In this document: one piece after another, positions 1 to 8,865 of the stretch | How positions within the stretch are numbered: the stretch's first letter is position 1 | Layout: the number at the start of each line of letters is the position of its first letter | Source: Phoronis ovalis | Taxonomy: Eukaryota > Phoronida > Phoronidae | DNA: 10,878 nt | Direction of reading: 5' to 3' | Assembly: GCA_028565635.1 (NCBI GenBank) | Contig: JAOXYB010058912.1 | Coordinates: 1 to 10,878 of the forward strand | Position numbers and translations under genes: made by a program | The notes under the pieces: generated by a model | What the model was told of the DNA's origin: nothing | The model's database searches: none | Seen by the model: only the letters and a program-made list of their open reading frames with translations

Positions 1-13
1 CAGTTGTTGACAA

Positions 14-30
14 GGGGGGGAGGGGGGGGG
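14..30. repeat. poly-G tract (G7-A-G9)
   Basis: Seven Gs, one A and nine Gs stand in otherwise AT-rich DNA. The run contains enough guanines to supply four G-triplets, so a G-quadruplex on the plus strand is possible in principle. It is equally a simple homopolymer repeat whose length may be misread by sequencing. The word TTGTTGACA occurs on both sides (3-11 and 49-57), which may be chance or a small duplication. Confidence 0.75.
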
Positions 31-439
31 TAAAAAATTGCCTAAAAATTGTTGACATAATTAATGGACGTCCCCTTTGAAGAATCACGATTTTTATTAA
101 AAAAACATTTTTGAACACTTTGAGGTGAAGAATGTTTTTATCCCAGAACCAGATTCGAAATAAACTAAGTCCTAACGTTCAGCGGCATCTTTCGATTAGT
201 AATGCTTGAAATTGAATAGATGACAACAATTGTGTTTCGCTTTTTGTGTATGAAGACTCTGTTATAACTAACGCCACTTGTTTGCTCATTTTTCTGCTAA
301 ATATCTGTGAATATATCCAGAAAAAGCGTTTGAAGTGTTTGGGAATCTTCACCTTGGGACGATAATCATGGGGAAAAAGTAGGTGAAACAAGACAATCGT
401 GAAAAGCGGTGTTTTTCTATAATTAATAGAGCATTTAGA
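31..439. other. unassigned AT-rich DNA
   Basis: No gene or recognisable repeat is seen. The minus-strand frame open across roughly 179-499 encodes a basic, low-complexity peptide whose repetitive N-terminus is the translation of the adjacent hexanucleotide repeat, so it is not treated as a gene. Confidence 0.6.
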
Positions 440-490
440 TTTCAATCTCAATCTTGTTCTGAATCTGAATCTGAATTTGAACTTAAATCT
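440..490. repeat. decayed hexanucleotide microsatellite (GAATCT-like)
   Basis: Hexamers related to GAATCT and CAATCT follow one another about eight times, with point changes. Because six is a multiple of three, the array leaves alternating dipeptides in the overlapping frames: Ser-Glu/Ser-Gln on the plus strand and Lys-Phe/Arg-Phe on the minus strand. That explains the short open frames there. The divergence between units points to an old, no longer expanding array. Confidence 0.75.
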
Positions 491-1486
491 GGTTTTCACT
501 TTACCTTGATATATAATCTATATCCTTTTAATTGTTTTAAGGCTAACCTAGACCCTCATTACTGTTTAAATCAAAAGTTGTGAAAAATCCGCAGTACATT
601 TATGTTATATATATCCATGTTATGCTCGACCTGTGCTCGGCAGTGCAAACAAATGAAAACAGAATTTGAATACATTGGGAGCTAAATTTAAAATGAATAA
701 TAATTAAATGGTTGGTTTATTACTGTATATCATCAATTTCTAGCTACTCATTTTCATAAGGCGTACATTCCGCGATATGGGATCACCAAAAATGCGATGT
801 GACCCAACTTCAAACATAAAACCAGGTTTATCAAGGTCATACAGCATACAGCTACAAAACACTATTTAAAATACGATTTTTCTCATTTTTATCTTTAACA
901 AAGTAAAATTTTAAAAAGTCTGAGAAAATGTTTTGTATCTATATTGTAGACATTTTTTTCCTAAGTTTCAACTATGTAACTTTAGTGGTTTTTGACATGT
1001 TCCTTTAAAGTTATCATTTCAAAATCTTTAATTCCTAACCCAAAATCACAGCCGTACAAGTCACATGACATACTCAGAAAAGAATAAGTTACAGCTTGAG
1101 TTGGAGTTGGTTACTTACAAATATATAATTATACTAATGTTTGGTCTATTTCATTTAAAATATAAAGTGTGAATAAATTGCGCCGGACAAAATTCGCTCC
1201 TAGAAAAAATTAGGATATTACAACTGTGAAAATGAAGTTACATGATCAAACAGTTACTTTAATTAAAGGTTCCTTATTAGTTACAACTGTTTAATATTTC
1301 AAGGTTGTATTTGCCTAGAACCAAAACATTATGTAAATGCAGACCTCTCTAAGGATATGGCTATTATTTCAAACTTTGAAGTCCCCGTGTCGGATGATTA
1401 TCAAAGAATTCTACCTGTCATATAAACAAACATGCAAGATCGCATACTAAGTTATGGGTATGAGAAGTGTTCTATGCATGTAGCAG
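491..1486. other. unassigned AT-rich DNA
   Basis: This stretch of about 1 kb has stops in all frames, A/T homopolymers and a short TA run near 606-613. I see no RNA gene, transposon signature or long inverted repeat. It could be intron or intergenic DNA. Confidence 0.55.
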
Positions 1487-1500
1487 TATATATAAAAGGC
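1487..1500 (+). promoter_or_regulatory. TATA-box-like site
   Basis: The string TATATATAAAAGGC matches the animal TATA-box consensus, with a G/C-bearing 3' edge as in many core promoters. If functional it would place a plus-strand start around 1520. No coding exon or clear initiator follows, and AT-rich DNA yields such matches by chance, so this is only a candidate. Confidence 0.25.
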
Positions 1501-2156
1501 ATGTTTGTGTTACAATGTTCTGATATGCTTTGCATTGATGCATATTTTTCTACAGTACTGAGAAGTGGCATCTATGACTTGACGAAGAATATTATTTGAA
1601 TATCTATTCCTACCAAAAGAACAAAATATAGCTTTAACAATATTAATTGTCTTTAATGGTCATGGTGATAACAGTTTCCCTGTTTGTAATTATTGTACCA
1701 AGTAGAACTATCATACTAAATTTAGTCATTATCTTGCATTTTTAAGCAAGAGAGCTTCCAATCTAATCTCGAGACCTTCATAAGTCCTTTCTGATGTGGC
1801 GGGAAAAGGTCACATGATCACTTGGCCTCAAACGATTCATAAATCGGTGGGAGATCCTATCCCATGTCCCTTTTCATAGCTGGCCTGAATGAAATATTGT
1901 TTTCGCAGTGGATCAGTTCCTTTACAAATGTAGCTTCCATTGCAGTCGTGTTTTTCTTTTCACCTAGCAATCTCATATAGCTTTAGACAGTTATTCAAAA
2001 TTGAATAGACAAACTATTTGCTATATAACAGAACCAAAAACAATCTTTTCAAAATACTTATTGTGGAGTTTGAGAGTAGAGAAGTTAAATAATGTTTGCT
2101 AATATACTGCGAAAGTGTGATAATCTCAACAAATTTGCCCTATTTATTCGATTAGT
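1501..2156. other. unassigned DNA, slightly more mixed composition at 1740-1960
   Basis: Around 1740-1960 the base composition is less AT-biased than the flanks. The minus strand there has a 41-codon open stretch with two cysteines (about 1842-1967) bounded by stops on both sides. GGCGGGAAA at 1798-1806 is a perfect E2F-type site (TTTCCCGCC on the other strand). No exon can be defended, and nothing else is recognised. Confidence 0.45.
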
Positions 2157-2169
2157 GGTTAGGGTTAGG
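2157..2169 (+). repeat. two-unit telomere-like motif
   Basis: GGTTAGGGTTAGG equals just over two units of the animal telomere repeat TTAGGG. With only two units it is most likely chance or a tiny interstitial remnant. There is no longer array around it. Confidence 0.4.
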
Positions 2170-2669
2170 AAAATATTAGGAACGCATGAAATATTATTAC
2201 TCCAGAATCCCTGTACATTATCGGATTACCGATATTCCGTTGATTTTTTAATTTGTATTTTCGCAGTTCATTTTAAGTATTGGTTTGCATTTAATACTAG
2301 GTTTTGTTTTGTTTAATGGTTAACTTCTCGTCTTATAGATACGCTTGTTATCCTTTCAATTGATTATGCTGCTACTAAGAGCTTAGTGCCTTAAATGTAA
2401 GCCAATACTTAGCCTCATTAGCCTCCATATTCATATCTGTATTATTATCATCATTATCAAATATTATGTCAATGCTAAACCCATATTGACATTGACCCAG
2501 TTACAATTTTTACTGCGAAGTTAAGTTGACTCTCGTTAAAAGTCAGCTGCTCGTGGCATGCAAAGTAACAACATATCTTTTACATAATATCCATATATAA
2601 GTTGTTGATCTAATAAATGAAACGGTATCGGAAATGCGTGAAACATATGGTAGTATCATTGCTTGTAAC
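2170..2669. other. unassigned AT-rich DNA upstream of the LINE remnant
   Basis: No gene is visible. There is a short low-complexity stretch rich in ATTATCA/TTATCAT near 2440-2465. More of the 5' part of the neighbouring LINE could lie here in a form too decayed to read; I could not align any endonuclease motif to it by eye. Confidence 0.5.
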
Positions 2670-4090
2670 TAAACTTGAATTGGGACTTCTGTAAAAAGAA
2701 AATCAAAAAACTATAATAAGAGCTAAAATGAATAGAATTAGAAAAATTAAATAGGATATTAAACTAGAATTAGATATAATAAAAGCCGTTAAATCAAAGG
2801 GCGAACAAATAAGATCACAAGCATTATGGACCGAGTTTGGAGAAAAAGGTACTAAATATTGTCTAAATTTAAAAAATATGAAAACATAAAACAAGCTAAT
2901 GACTAAAATTAAATTGCAATCAGGGAAATAAGTTACAGAAGAACAAGGGATAATGAATTATACAAGGATAAAAATCCGGCAGTAGAAAAAGCAAGGTCTT
3001 AATATTATGACTTTGGCAGAAAATTACAAAGTATTTTGTGATAAAGAATTAACAAACGAAGAATTGTTAAAGTAGTTAAAGCATTGAAAAATAAATCGAG
3101 TCCTGATTTAGATGGCCTAACAGCCAAATTTTATTAAGTTTTTTGGACAAAAATAGATGATTTTGTAATTAATTCATTTAATGCATGTTTTAATAAAGGA
3201 TATTAGCCGCCTTACAAACAAAGGTAATACTAATTTTAATAAGTGAAGAAAGTGGCCTCCTATTAAAATGATCTCGGTAACTGGTCCAGACCAATCCCTG
3301 TAACGAATGTAGACCGTGCGACTTTGGCAAAAACACTGATTTAACACATGCATGCGTAAACTTATAGATTATGATCAAGCGGAATTTATGAAAGTTAGGG
3401 GACAGCTTTAATTATTCGTAAATTAGATGTTATAATAAAATAAACAAAAAGGAAAACTATAGCAGGAATTTTACTAGCAAGAGACTTAACAAAAAGTTAG
3501 ACAGTATTTCAAAAAAAATATACGGATTTAGAATTAAAGTTATTCGGCTTTGGAGAGAAATTTACAAATTAATTAGATACAAATAATAATAGTAAGAACA
3601 TTAACTATAATGGATAGCTGTCTGAATTTTTGATAATTAAAATTAGACAATCAAAGCATATAAAAGAAATACATGTATCAATGGATAAGAAAGAAAAACC
3701 AGTACAATATGCAGAATATTGAATTACAAAAGCAATAGAAACATTAAATTTGTTCCAGAAAATATACAGTTTGAAGTCAAATAAACACATAAAACAAAAG
3801 CAATGTGCATAGCATTGTGCAGGTTTAGGAAAAACGTTATACAGCGGTTGGACTGGAAAATGAACCCGGACAACAAAATCAAAATATTATGAAATAGTTT
3901 TTATGGACACATTCAGTTACAGGAAAAAAGGAAATTGGGAAAATGGAACAGAAAATTGTAAAAAAATAATAAGATCTTGGGCAATGAGAAATGTTATTAT
4001 TGCATGCAGGAAAAAAACGTTATAAAGTCAGTATTAGCATCCAAGTTCATTTAGGTAATGAAAATGATATATTCCAACAAATGAGCGTAA
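2670..4090 (+). mobile_element. decayed L1/Tx1-type LINE (non-LTR retrotransposon) ORF2 fragment
   Basis: Translated plus-strand pieces, joined across stops and frameshifts, follow the order of an L1/Tx1-clade ORF2. First comes a WDFCKKKIKK block near 2681, then the linker with ALWTEFGEKGTKYCLNLKNM (2821-2880), resembling the family pattern W-x-E-x-GEKNTKYFLNLEK. ELYKDKNP follows near 2955, then the RT core, then post-RT segments reading ENCKKIIRSWAMRNVII (about 3952-4002) and KNVIKSVLASKFI in another frame (about 4014-4053). Neither the apurinic-like endonuclease upstream nor the C-terminal end, 3' UTR or tail is readable, so the copy is truncated on both sides. Every segment carries stops, so the element cannot make protein and is old. 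The L1/Tx1 assignment rests on remembered family patterns and not on a search. Confidence 0.85.
3060..3740 (+). pseudogene. broken reverse transcriptase domain of the LINE
   Basis: Blocks of a LINE reverse transcriptase, which copies element RNA at a nicked chromosomal target, can be read in sequence. NKSSPDLDGLT lies at 3090-3122 (family pattern NKSPGPDGLT), and VILILIS near 3222. GNWSRPIPVTNVD at 3276-3314 corresponds to NWRPI with one extra codon. LIDYDQAEFMK at 3361-3393 corresponds to LIDxDQTGFxKGR. GILLARDL near 3458-3487 corresponds to the strand before the first catalytic aspartate; an extra base then shifts frame before the AFD position (codon at 3500-3502). FGFGEKF follows near 3543. 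The expected GVRQGCPLSP segment is missing between about 3635 and 3655. The YADD box reads YAEY at 3708-3719 with a stop right after it. Loss of the catalytic pair and many stops make it a pseudogene. Confidence 0.83.
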
Positions 4091-4408
4091 TAAAATAATA
4101 AGTACCCTATTTTTTTTAATTTACTGATACATACTTTAGCATCAAGTTTTAGTAATAATTATAACTGTTGTAAATATCTAATGTTTAGAACAGAACATTT
4201 TAAAACACTGTGATAATACTAAGGGAACGTAGTATGTTTGTTATATTCGTATTTATTTATTTTAATTAAACTCTTCTTACTCTTATTACTTAATAAAGTC
4301 GTATATAGTTTACTTTTTAGTGAAATAAAATATTCATTAGATATATATATATCAATTATTTTTGATATTTACTTTTCCAAACTGACAGTTTTTAACACAC
4401 AGAGGGTT
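4091..4408. other. very AT-rich spacer with TA palindrome
   Basis: The sequence is dominated by T and A. It includes a 14-bp perfect palindrome of alternating TA at 4340-4353. The start of this stretch may be unreadable LINE sequence. No gene is seen; the plus-strand frame open from 4238 is a low-complexity Leu/Ile/Tyr-rich by-product of composition. Confidence 0.55.
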
Positions 4409-4451
4409 ATGACCCTAAGGCTCCGCCGCAGGCAAGTAATAATAGGGTCAT
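4409..4451. repeat. 9-bp inverted repeat in a GC-richer island
   Basis: ATGACCCTA (4409-4417) and its exact reverse complement TAGGGTCAT (4443-4451) flank a 25-nt spacer that is unusually GC-rich for this window. A further GC-rich patch with CCCGGCGG follows near 4467-4474. The local composition change suggests the edge of an inserted element or a small structured site. I do not recognise the family. Confidence 0.5.
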
Positions 4452-4476
4452 GTAGCCAGGACTAGCCCGGCGGATA

Positions 4477-4791
4477 ATGCCATTCACAATAACTGACACA
4501 TGGGTCCACTTTTACTATGGGGTATTTTTTTATGTTTAACATTTTCTGCCATGGGGTGTCTTTTGCACATTACTTTTTAACCATGGATAAATATTTTCAA
4601 TAAATGATTATTTGCTGTTTGTGTAAGCTGCCTCATTTAATTTTCCAGGAATTTGTTTGTAAACTGCTTTTGCCTTGGGGTGTACATGTCCAAGATTTTT
4701 TTTCCAATGCTGTGTATTGTTTTAATTTTTTTTACCATTTGTATATTTTGAAATGCACTTTTTGCCATGGGATAAGGAATTTTAAAATGGG
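4477..4791 (+). repeat. degenerate ~31-bp tandem repeat (CCATGGGGTGT-type minisatellite)
   Basis: Related words recur at a near-constant pitch: CTATGGGG at 4515, CCATGGGG at 4549, CCATGG at 4581, CCTTGGGG at 4673 and CCATGGGA at 4765. The gaps are 34, 32, 92 and 92 bases, i.e. about one, one, three and three units of 31. Weaker copies (TTTGCTG, TTTCCAGGA, TTTCCAATG, TTACCATTT) sit at the intermediate positions near 4611, 4642, 4703 and 4732. Each unit is roughly a T-run, GCC(A/T)TGGGGTGT, then an AT-rich tail. About nine or ten units can be traced. The unit length is not a multiple of three, so the open frame at 4604-4852 is not repeat-encoded protein and is discounted. Confidence 0.6.
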
Positions 4792-6924
4792 AATAGAAAC
4801 CCCCACCAATTCTTGTGCAAGTAACTGCCAGGCCACATGTGAAATGGACTAAGAATTATACTGCACTGTACTTTAATTAATAATACCATTTTGTGATAAG
4901 AGTTCAAACACCGAGCTATTAAGTTCATTGCTATATGATATAAATCATATATTTTCATTCCCTTTTTTTTGGTTAGGAAGTAGAATATGTACAGTTCCAC
5001 ATGATATATCACTAATCACTTAATTCACCTTGTATGCAGTATTGGTAAAGGATCATGACTGTGTACACTGCTTTTGGTATAAAACTCTGTGCACACTCGT
5101 TATGTGTGTAACTACATCATAATTGTAATTATCATTGTCTTGCCTAGCTGATGAACATTCGCAATACGTGAGTTCTATATTGAATGCATAGTAACATTAC
5201 AGTTGGTGATTCTCTAACCAGGAAAATGTGAAATACATAAAATATTATTTTCCATATACTGGAGATCATAAGCGTTAGTAAAAGTAATTTTAAAATTTAT
5301 ACAAGTGACAGTGTTGTATAAAACCTTCATGATAACAGTTAGCAAACTTAATTTAAAGATTACTGACTTTAACCTTTGCATGACTCCTAAATGACATATT
5401 TGAAAATACGATCTTTAACCAATAAATGACCTTCGGACCTTAAACTCATGTTCAGGATGATACACCTTAAATCCATTCACGTACCTCTAACAGTGTGCGT
5501 AATAGAGTATAATATAATAAGCTTAAACTTGGAATGAATACATGCAAAACCTATAGTCTTACTGCAACCGCAATAACACCACACAGATCCCATGATATCC
5601 ATCATATACCGTTTAGACAAAATTGAATAATTGTCAGTTACGGACTATCATTAGCAGTAACCTCAGTTTTAATCATTATAATGCCTGTTGCTAGGCTAAG
5701 CTATATCTATACATACCACATGAGGCAGGCGCATGAGGTGTATTTGTATTTAAAAGTTTAGATTTGCAAGTTAATAGTTTGCTACTGCAATTAGAAATTT
5801 AAGATTTCCTACAGTAGCACATACTTTTACCCAAAGCATAGCATAGCAAATGACATACTATGATTACTGCACTATTAAAGGATTTTAAAAATAGTCTGAT
5901 ACTGTAATATAAGTCCTGGGAGTCTTCATATGTTTAGAGCGAGGGTTTGCTTATGAGGTCAAAAATTCAACTGTATACTAAAAATGGCTTATATAAAACA
6001 CGAAAACATTCCCCGTCTGATACAAAAAATGATTTTTTTTTGATTTTTTGAAAATGTTACTTTAAATTCTGATTATAATGTAAATGTCATTCATTAAAAA
6101 TTTAGAAGTTTATAACTTGATGAAATTGCAAAAAAGTGAAATTTTAGAAATATATGAGTTTGGTTGTAAAGCATAATTATATACCCACTGACAATATGAT
6201 AGTCTGTGTATAATTTTTTTGGCCTACAGATAATGGTTATGTTTACAAATTTTAGCCGGTCTGTTTGGAGTAAGTCTAAAAATTGCTGTGTTGTTTGAGG
6301 CACAGTATTCAATTCTAACTAGAAACTGGAAGTGCTAAGGCAAGGTTGCACACACAAATGTTTGCTTTTTGAAGTCAGTAATTATAACAGTAACAGAAAA
6401 AAAACATTGAGTGGCCCACCCACCAATCACCCTGGCCAACTATGCAGTCTGTAGTATATTCCTCAGCCATATTTCTGTAGGCTGCCAATGGTGTAAAAAA
6501 AAGCCAAAGCAAGGGACAATGCGTGAGTGGATGTCATGTTATTAATAATTATACTAGAAGCTTTTGTAACTCTATCAGGTTTAATATGATAATTGCCAGA
6601 TAAAAGTTTAAGTTAGGAACATTGTATTGCGGTGAATTATTGAATTTATTCAGTCTACACATTTTGCCCCATACTTTTTTATCCGCCCAATTCTGTCCTC
6701 ACTTCATAAATAAAATAAACAAAATTAAATACGTATTACTGAAGTATATTTATTTCTAGTAAAACTTTATGTTTCCTATCGGCCAATTAAGTTACTCGCA
6801 TCTGAGATTTTATCCCGTTGTTTTGTTAATGCCCCTTGATTACGGACACTAGATAAAAGTTAGATAATGACGCAAGTTCAAGAGGAGAAATAAAATTAAT
6901 TAAAAAGAGAGCATTTATCAAACC
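4792..6924. other. unassigned AT-rich DNA, about 2.1 kb
   Basis: No exon, RNA gene or transposon could be recognised in either orientation. Visible items are minor: T-runs at 4963-4970 and 6031-6047, and a CCAAT word within a locally C-rich patch near 6410-6435. Stops are frequent in all frames, and the longest frames are under 80 codons with biased composition. Intronic or intergenic DNA is the simplest reading. Confidence 0.55.
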
Positions 6925-6932
6925 TGACGTCA
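6925..6932. promoter_or_regulatory. perfect CRE palindrome (CREB/ATF-type site)
   Basis: TGACGTCA is the full eight-base cyclic-AMP response element, bound by CREB/ATF bZIP dimers in animals. It stands in a slightly CpG-richer patch with TCGCGA-like sequence just downstream (near 6951). A related TTACGTCA word occurs at 7772-7779. A perfect eight-base match is expected occasionally by chance, so function is unproven. Confidence 0.35.
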
Positions 6933-7529
6933 CGGTCCCACTGAAAATATTCGCGAGTATTTTTTGCTTTTTACTCCTCGCAGTATCTGTAAGATAAATA
7001 CATTAATTTTGTAACACAAACTTGTGGACAGAAAATATGATGATTATTGCAAAAATGTTTGCCTTTAAACGTTTCCTGGATGAAATATGTTCTAATAATT
7101 ATATTTCTCCGCTGGAACCTGTATGAGCATCTGGTTTATAAAAAGTGTCCCAAAATTACAGTGAAGTTTATTCTATATACATTTTCATGAGACTGACCGT
7201 GGAATTTCTTTAATGATTGTTGTTGAATGGTTGGCGGATGGTTTGTTATTTTGCGATTTATCTTTTGATTTGTCTCATCACCAGTAGCTAGCAACATTAT
7301 CGGAGAGATTAACCATAAGTAGATCTAATTATAATGTGTAACCGCTACAATTTATATAATTTAACATCTGTGCGTGATCTGTGTTGTTTATTTAGCTTCC
7401 CGCCATTTAGATTATGTTTACATTTTTTTATCGTTAGCCAGTGAGGAATGTCGCTTTTCTTTTAATAAACGACATTTTCGCCAAATTTGTCATTTGTTTA
7501 TATCTCATGACCAGGTGCATATGAACAAT
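6933..7529. other. unassigned AT-rich DNA
   Basis: No gene or repeat is recognised. A CTTCCCGCCATT word at 7396-7407 resembles E2F-type promoter sites but is isolated. The minus-strand frame open across 7434-7685 is Phe/Ile/Asn-rich and partly made by the 21-bp duplication next to it. Confidence 0.5.
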
Positions 7530-7568
7530 AAATAATTTGAAAGTATTTGGAAATAATTTGAAAGTATT
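7530..7568. repeat. 21-bp tandem duplication
   Basis: AAATAATTTGAAAGTATT occurs at 7530-7547 and again exactly at 7551-7568, separated by TGG, giving a 21-bp unit present nearly twice. The identity of the copies implies a recent local duplication such as replication slippage. Confidence 0.85.
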
Positions 7569-8567
7569 AAAACATGTAACTTCAACAAATATACAATAAG
7601 ACCGTATATTCAGAATATTTGGACACAAGTATAAAGGAATGCAATAAGAATCAGTTAAAAAAATATTAAAGATAAAATTTCCCAAAATTAATAGATATGA
7701 GGTGTGCTAGCAGTTGATAAATTTGCGAATGATTTGTGAGATATGAGTGTTGACTTAAGTCCAGCTGGGTATTACGTCAGTATTACGGCTCAAAATCAAA
7801 TCAGTTTTTATAAAATTTATAAGCCGTGCTATTGTATTTTGTCAATTGTCGTCTCAATAAAACAGAGGAAATATTGCACTTTCTCACAGAGAAAATTGCC
7901 TGTTTAAACAAATGAGATGAGGCTAGTAAGCGTCAAAAATATAGATTATATACAAAATATTTATATTATACCATCTTACCCAATCAGATTCGTTAATGGT
8001 ATGACATGTCAGCCAGTGTAAGCCTGTAATGGATAATGAGAAGTTATAATGAGTCGCTGGAAAAGTTGTTATGGATCCCTCTTGAATCGTCATTCACATA
8101 CTGAGTAGAAAGTCATGTAACCGGCACACCGAGGTTGCGAAGTCGCAAAATGACTATTTTTGACCATTTACAGTGATATTTTGTTTTATAGTGTTCTGTA
8201 AAACTTTCGCATTTAATCCGAAAATTAGAAAACTACAATTGTCTGATAAAACAGGGAAATTGGCTAACTAACTTAGCTTCCACTAGATATTTTGATTTTG
8301 AAATAAGGGGAAAAATTAATGTGCTATATTCTTCATTTTCAGAAGGCAAACATAAATCGGGATGTAAATATTGTCTATGGCCTACTAATTTCTTGTCATT
8401 ATTTAGACGGCCTGATTAGTATTATGCTTTAATGTTGATATAGCATACTTATTCAATGTTGAGTTCCATCTTGCTATCTCTTATACCCACATTGTGGTTT
8501 AACCAAACTGTTGGCAGATATTTGAACAGCATATAAAGCAAATATTAGCGAAGTGAATTATAATTAC
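7569..8567. other. unassigned DNA with small palindromes
   Basis: No gene is visible. Around 8111-8155 there is a nested palindrome: TTGCGA-AG-TCGCAA at 8135-8148 lies inside AGTCAT (8111-8116) and ATGACT (8150-8155). The words ATTACGTCAG and TATTACGG sit side by side at 7771-7788. The end of the interval (8559-8567) is the left copy of the candidate target-site duplication of the foldback element. Confidence 0.5.
8559..8567. repeat. candidate target-site duplication, left copy
   Basis: TATAATTAC directly abuts the left arm of the foldback element and is repeated at 8857-8865 in the same orientation. Eight- to nine-base duplications are made by several DNA transposase families, including hAT and Mutator-like ones. 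The word is AT-rich, so coincidence is possible. Confidence 0.5.
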
Positions 8568-8696
8568 GCTGAAAGGGTCGTTGTCGTAAGGGCTACTACA
8601 GAAGTGTGCCCAGGGTACAACTTCCGCAAGGCGGTAAACTTCTATAGACCCATTTATAGGAAATCATAAATCTTTTACAAAACTCCGTGACCGGAA
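8568..8696 (+). repeat. left arm of the foldback element
   Basis: This 129-base arm runs from GCTGAAAGGG to GACCGGAA. It pairs with 8726-8852. Compared with the other arm it has nine substitutions and one extra TA dinucleotide. The innermost 30 or so bases, next to the loop, are identical between arms. Confidence 0.9.
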
Positions 8697-8725
8697 AAGG
8701 GAAATATCGCATATAAGAGCGACAG

Positions 8726-8852
8726 TTCCGGTCACGGAGTTTTGTAAAAGATTTAGGATTTCCTATAAATGGGTCTAGAAGTTTAGCGCCTTGCGGAAAT
8801 TGTCCGCCGGGTACACTTCTGTAGTACCCCTTACGACAATGACCCTTTCAGC
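8726..8852 (-). repeat. right arm of the foldback element
   Basis: This 127-base reverse-complement arm runs from TTCCGGTC to CCTTTCAGC. Five of the nine mismatches to the left arm cluster within about 14 bases, 41-54 bases in from the tip. The rest of the arm is almost perfectly conserved. Confidence 0.9.
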
Positions 8853-8856
8853 TATA

Positions 8857-8865
8857 TATAATTAC
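8857..8865. repeat. candidate target-site duplication, right copy
   Basis: TATAATTAC repeats the nine bases found immediately left of the foldback element, in the same orientation. It begins four bases beyond the last paired base of the right arm. Confidence 0.5.

Larger units (their letters stand above)
8568..8856. mobile_element. foldback / MITE-like non-autonomous DNA transposon
   Basis: Two long arms, 8568-8696 and 8726-8852, are inverted copies of one another, matching at about 118 of 127 aligned positions with one 2-base gap (my hand alignment). They flank a 29-nt loop (8697-8725). The tips read GCTGAAAGGGTC and GACCCTTTCAGC. No transposase frame fits inside, so movement would have required an enzyme from another element. 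A 9-bp direct repeat brackets it, with four extra bases (TATA, 8853-8856) between the right arm and its copy. The arms are more GC-rich than the surroundings, consistent with insertion. A transcript through it would fold into a near-perfect hairpin of more than 120 bp, a potential substrate for Dicer-type processing. The superfamily is not recognised; Mutator-like foldback and hAT MITE are both possible. Confidence 0.85.

Noticed and set aside
179-499. 106-codon minus-strand open frame with Lys/Arg-Phe repeats
   Set aside because: The repeats are the translation of the decayed hexanucleotide array at 440-490; the remainder is low-complexity with no recognisable domain.
1842-1967. Minus-strand 41-codon open stretch with two cysteines, reading DCNGSYICKGTDP in part
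   Set aside because: It looks superficially like a secreted cysteine-rich exon, but it is bounded by stops, has no convincing splice sites, and is short enough to arise by chance.
2703-3790. Three minus-strand open frames of 61-63 codons
   Set aside because: They are antisense shadows of the decayed LINE, which reads on the plus strand.
4238-5012. Three open frames of 75-82 codons on both strands
   Set aside because: Composition is Leu/Ile/Phe/Tyr-rich as expected from AT-rich DNA and the degenerate tandem array. None resembles a known protein.
5148-5154. CTGATGA, the first conserved box of hammerhead ribozymes
   Set aside because: No stem II followed by GAAA occurs at the required distance, and no flanking stems I and III are visible.
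8568-8852. Hairpin considered as an assembly or library artefact
   Set aside because: The arms differ at about nine positions and by a 2-base gap, which a simple foldback artefact of one molecule would not produce.
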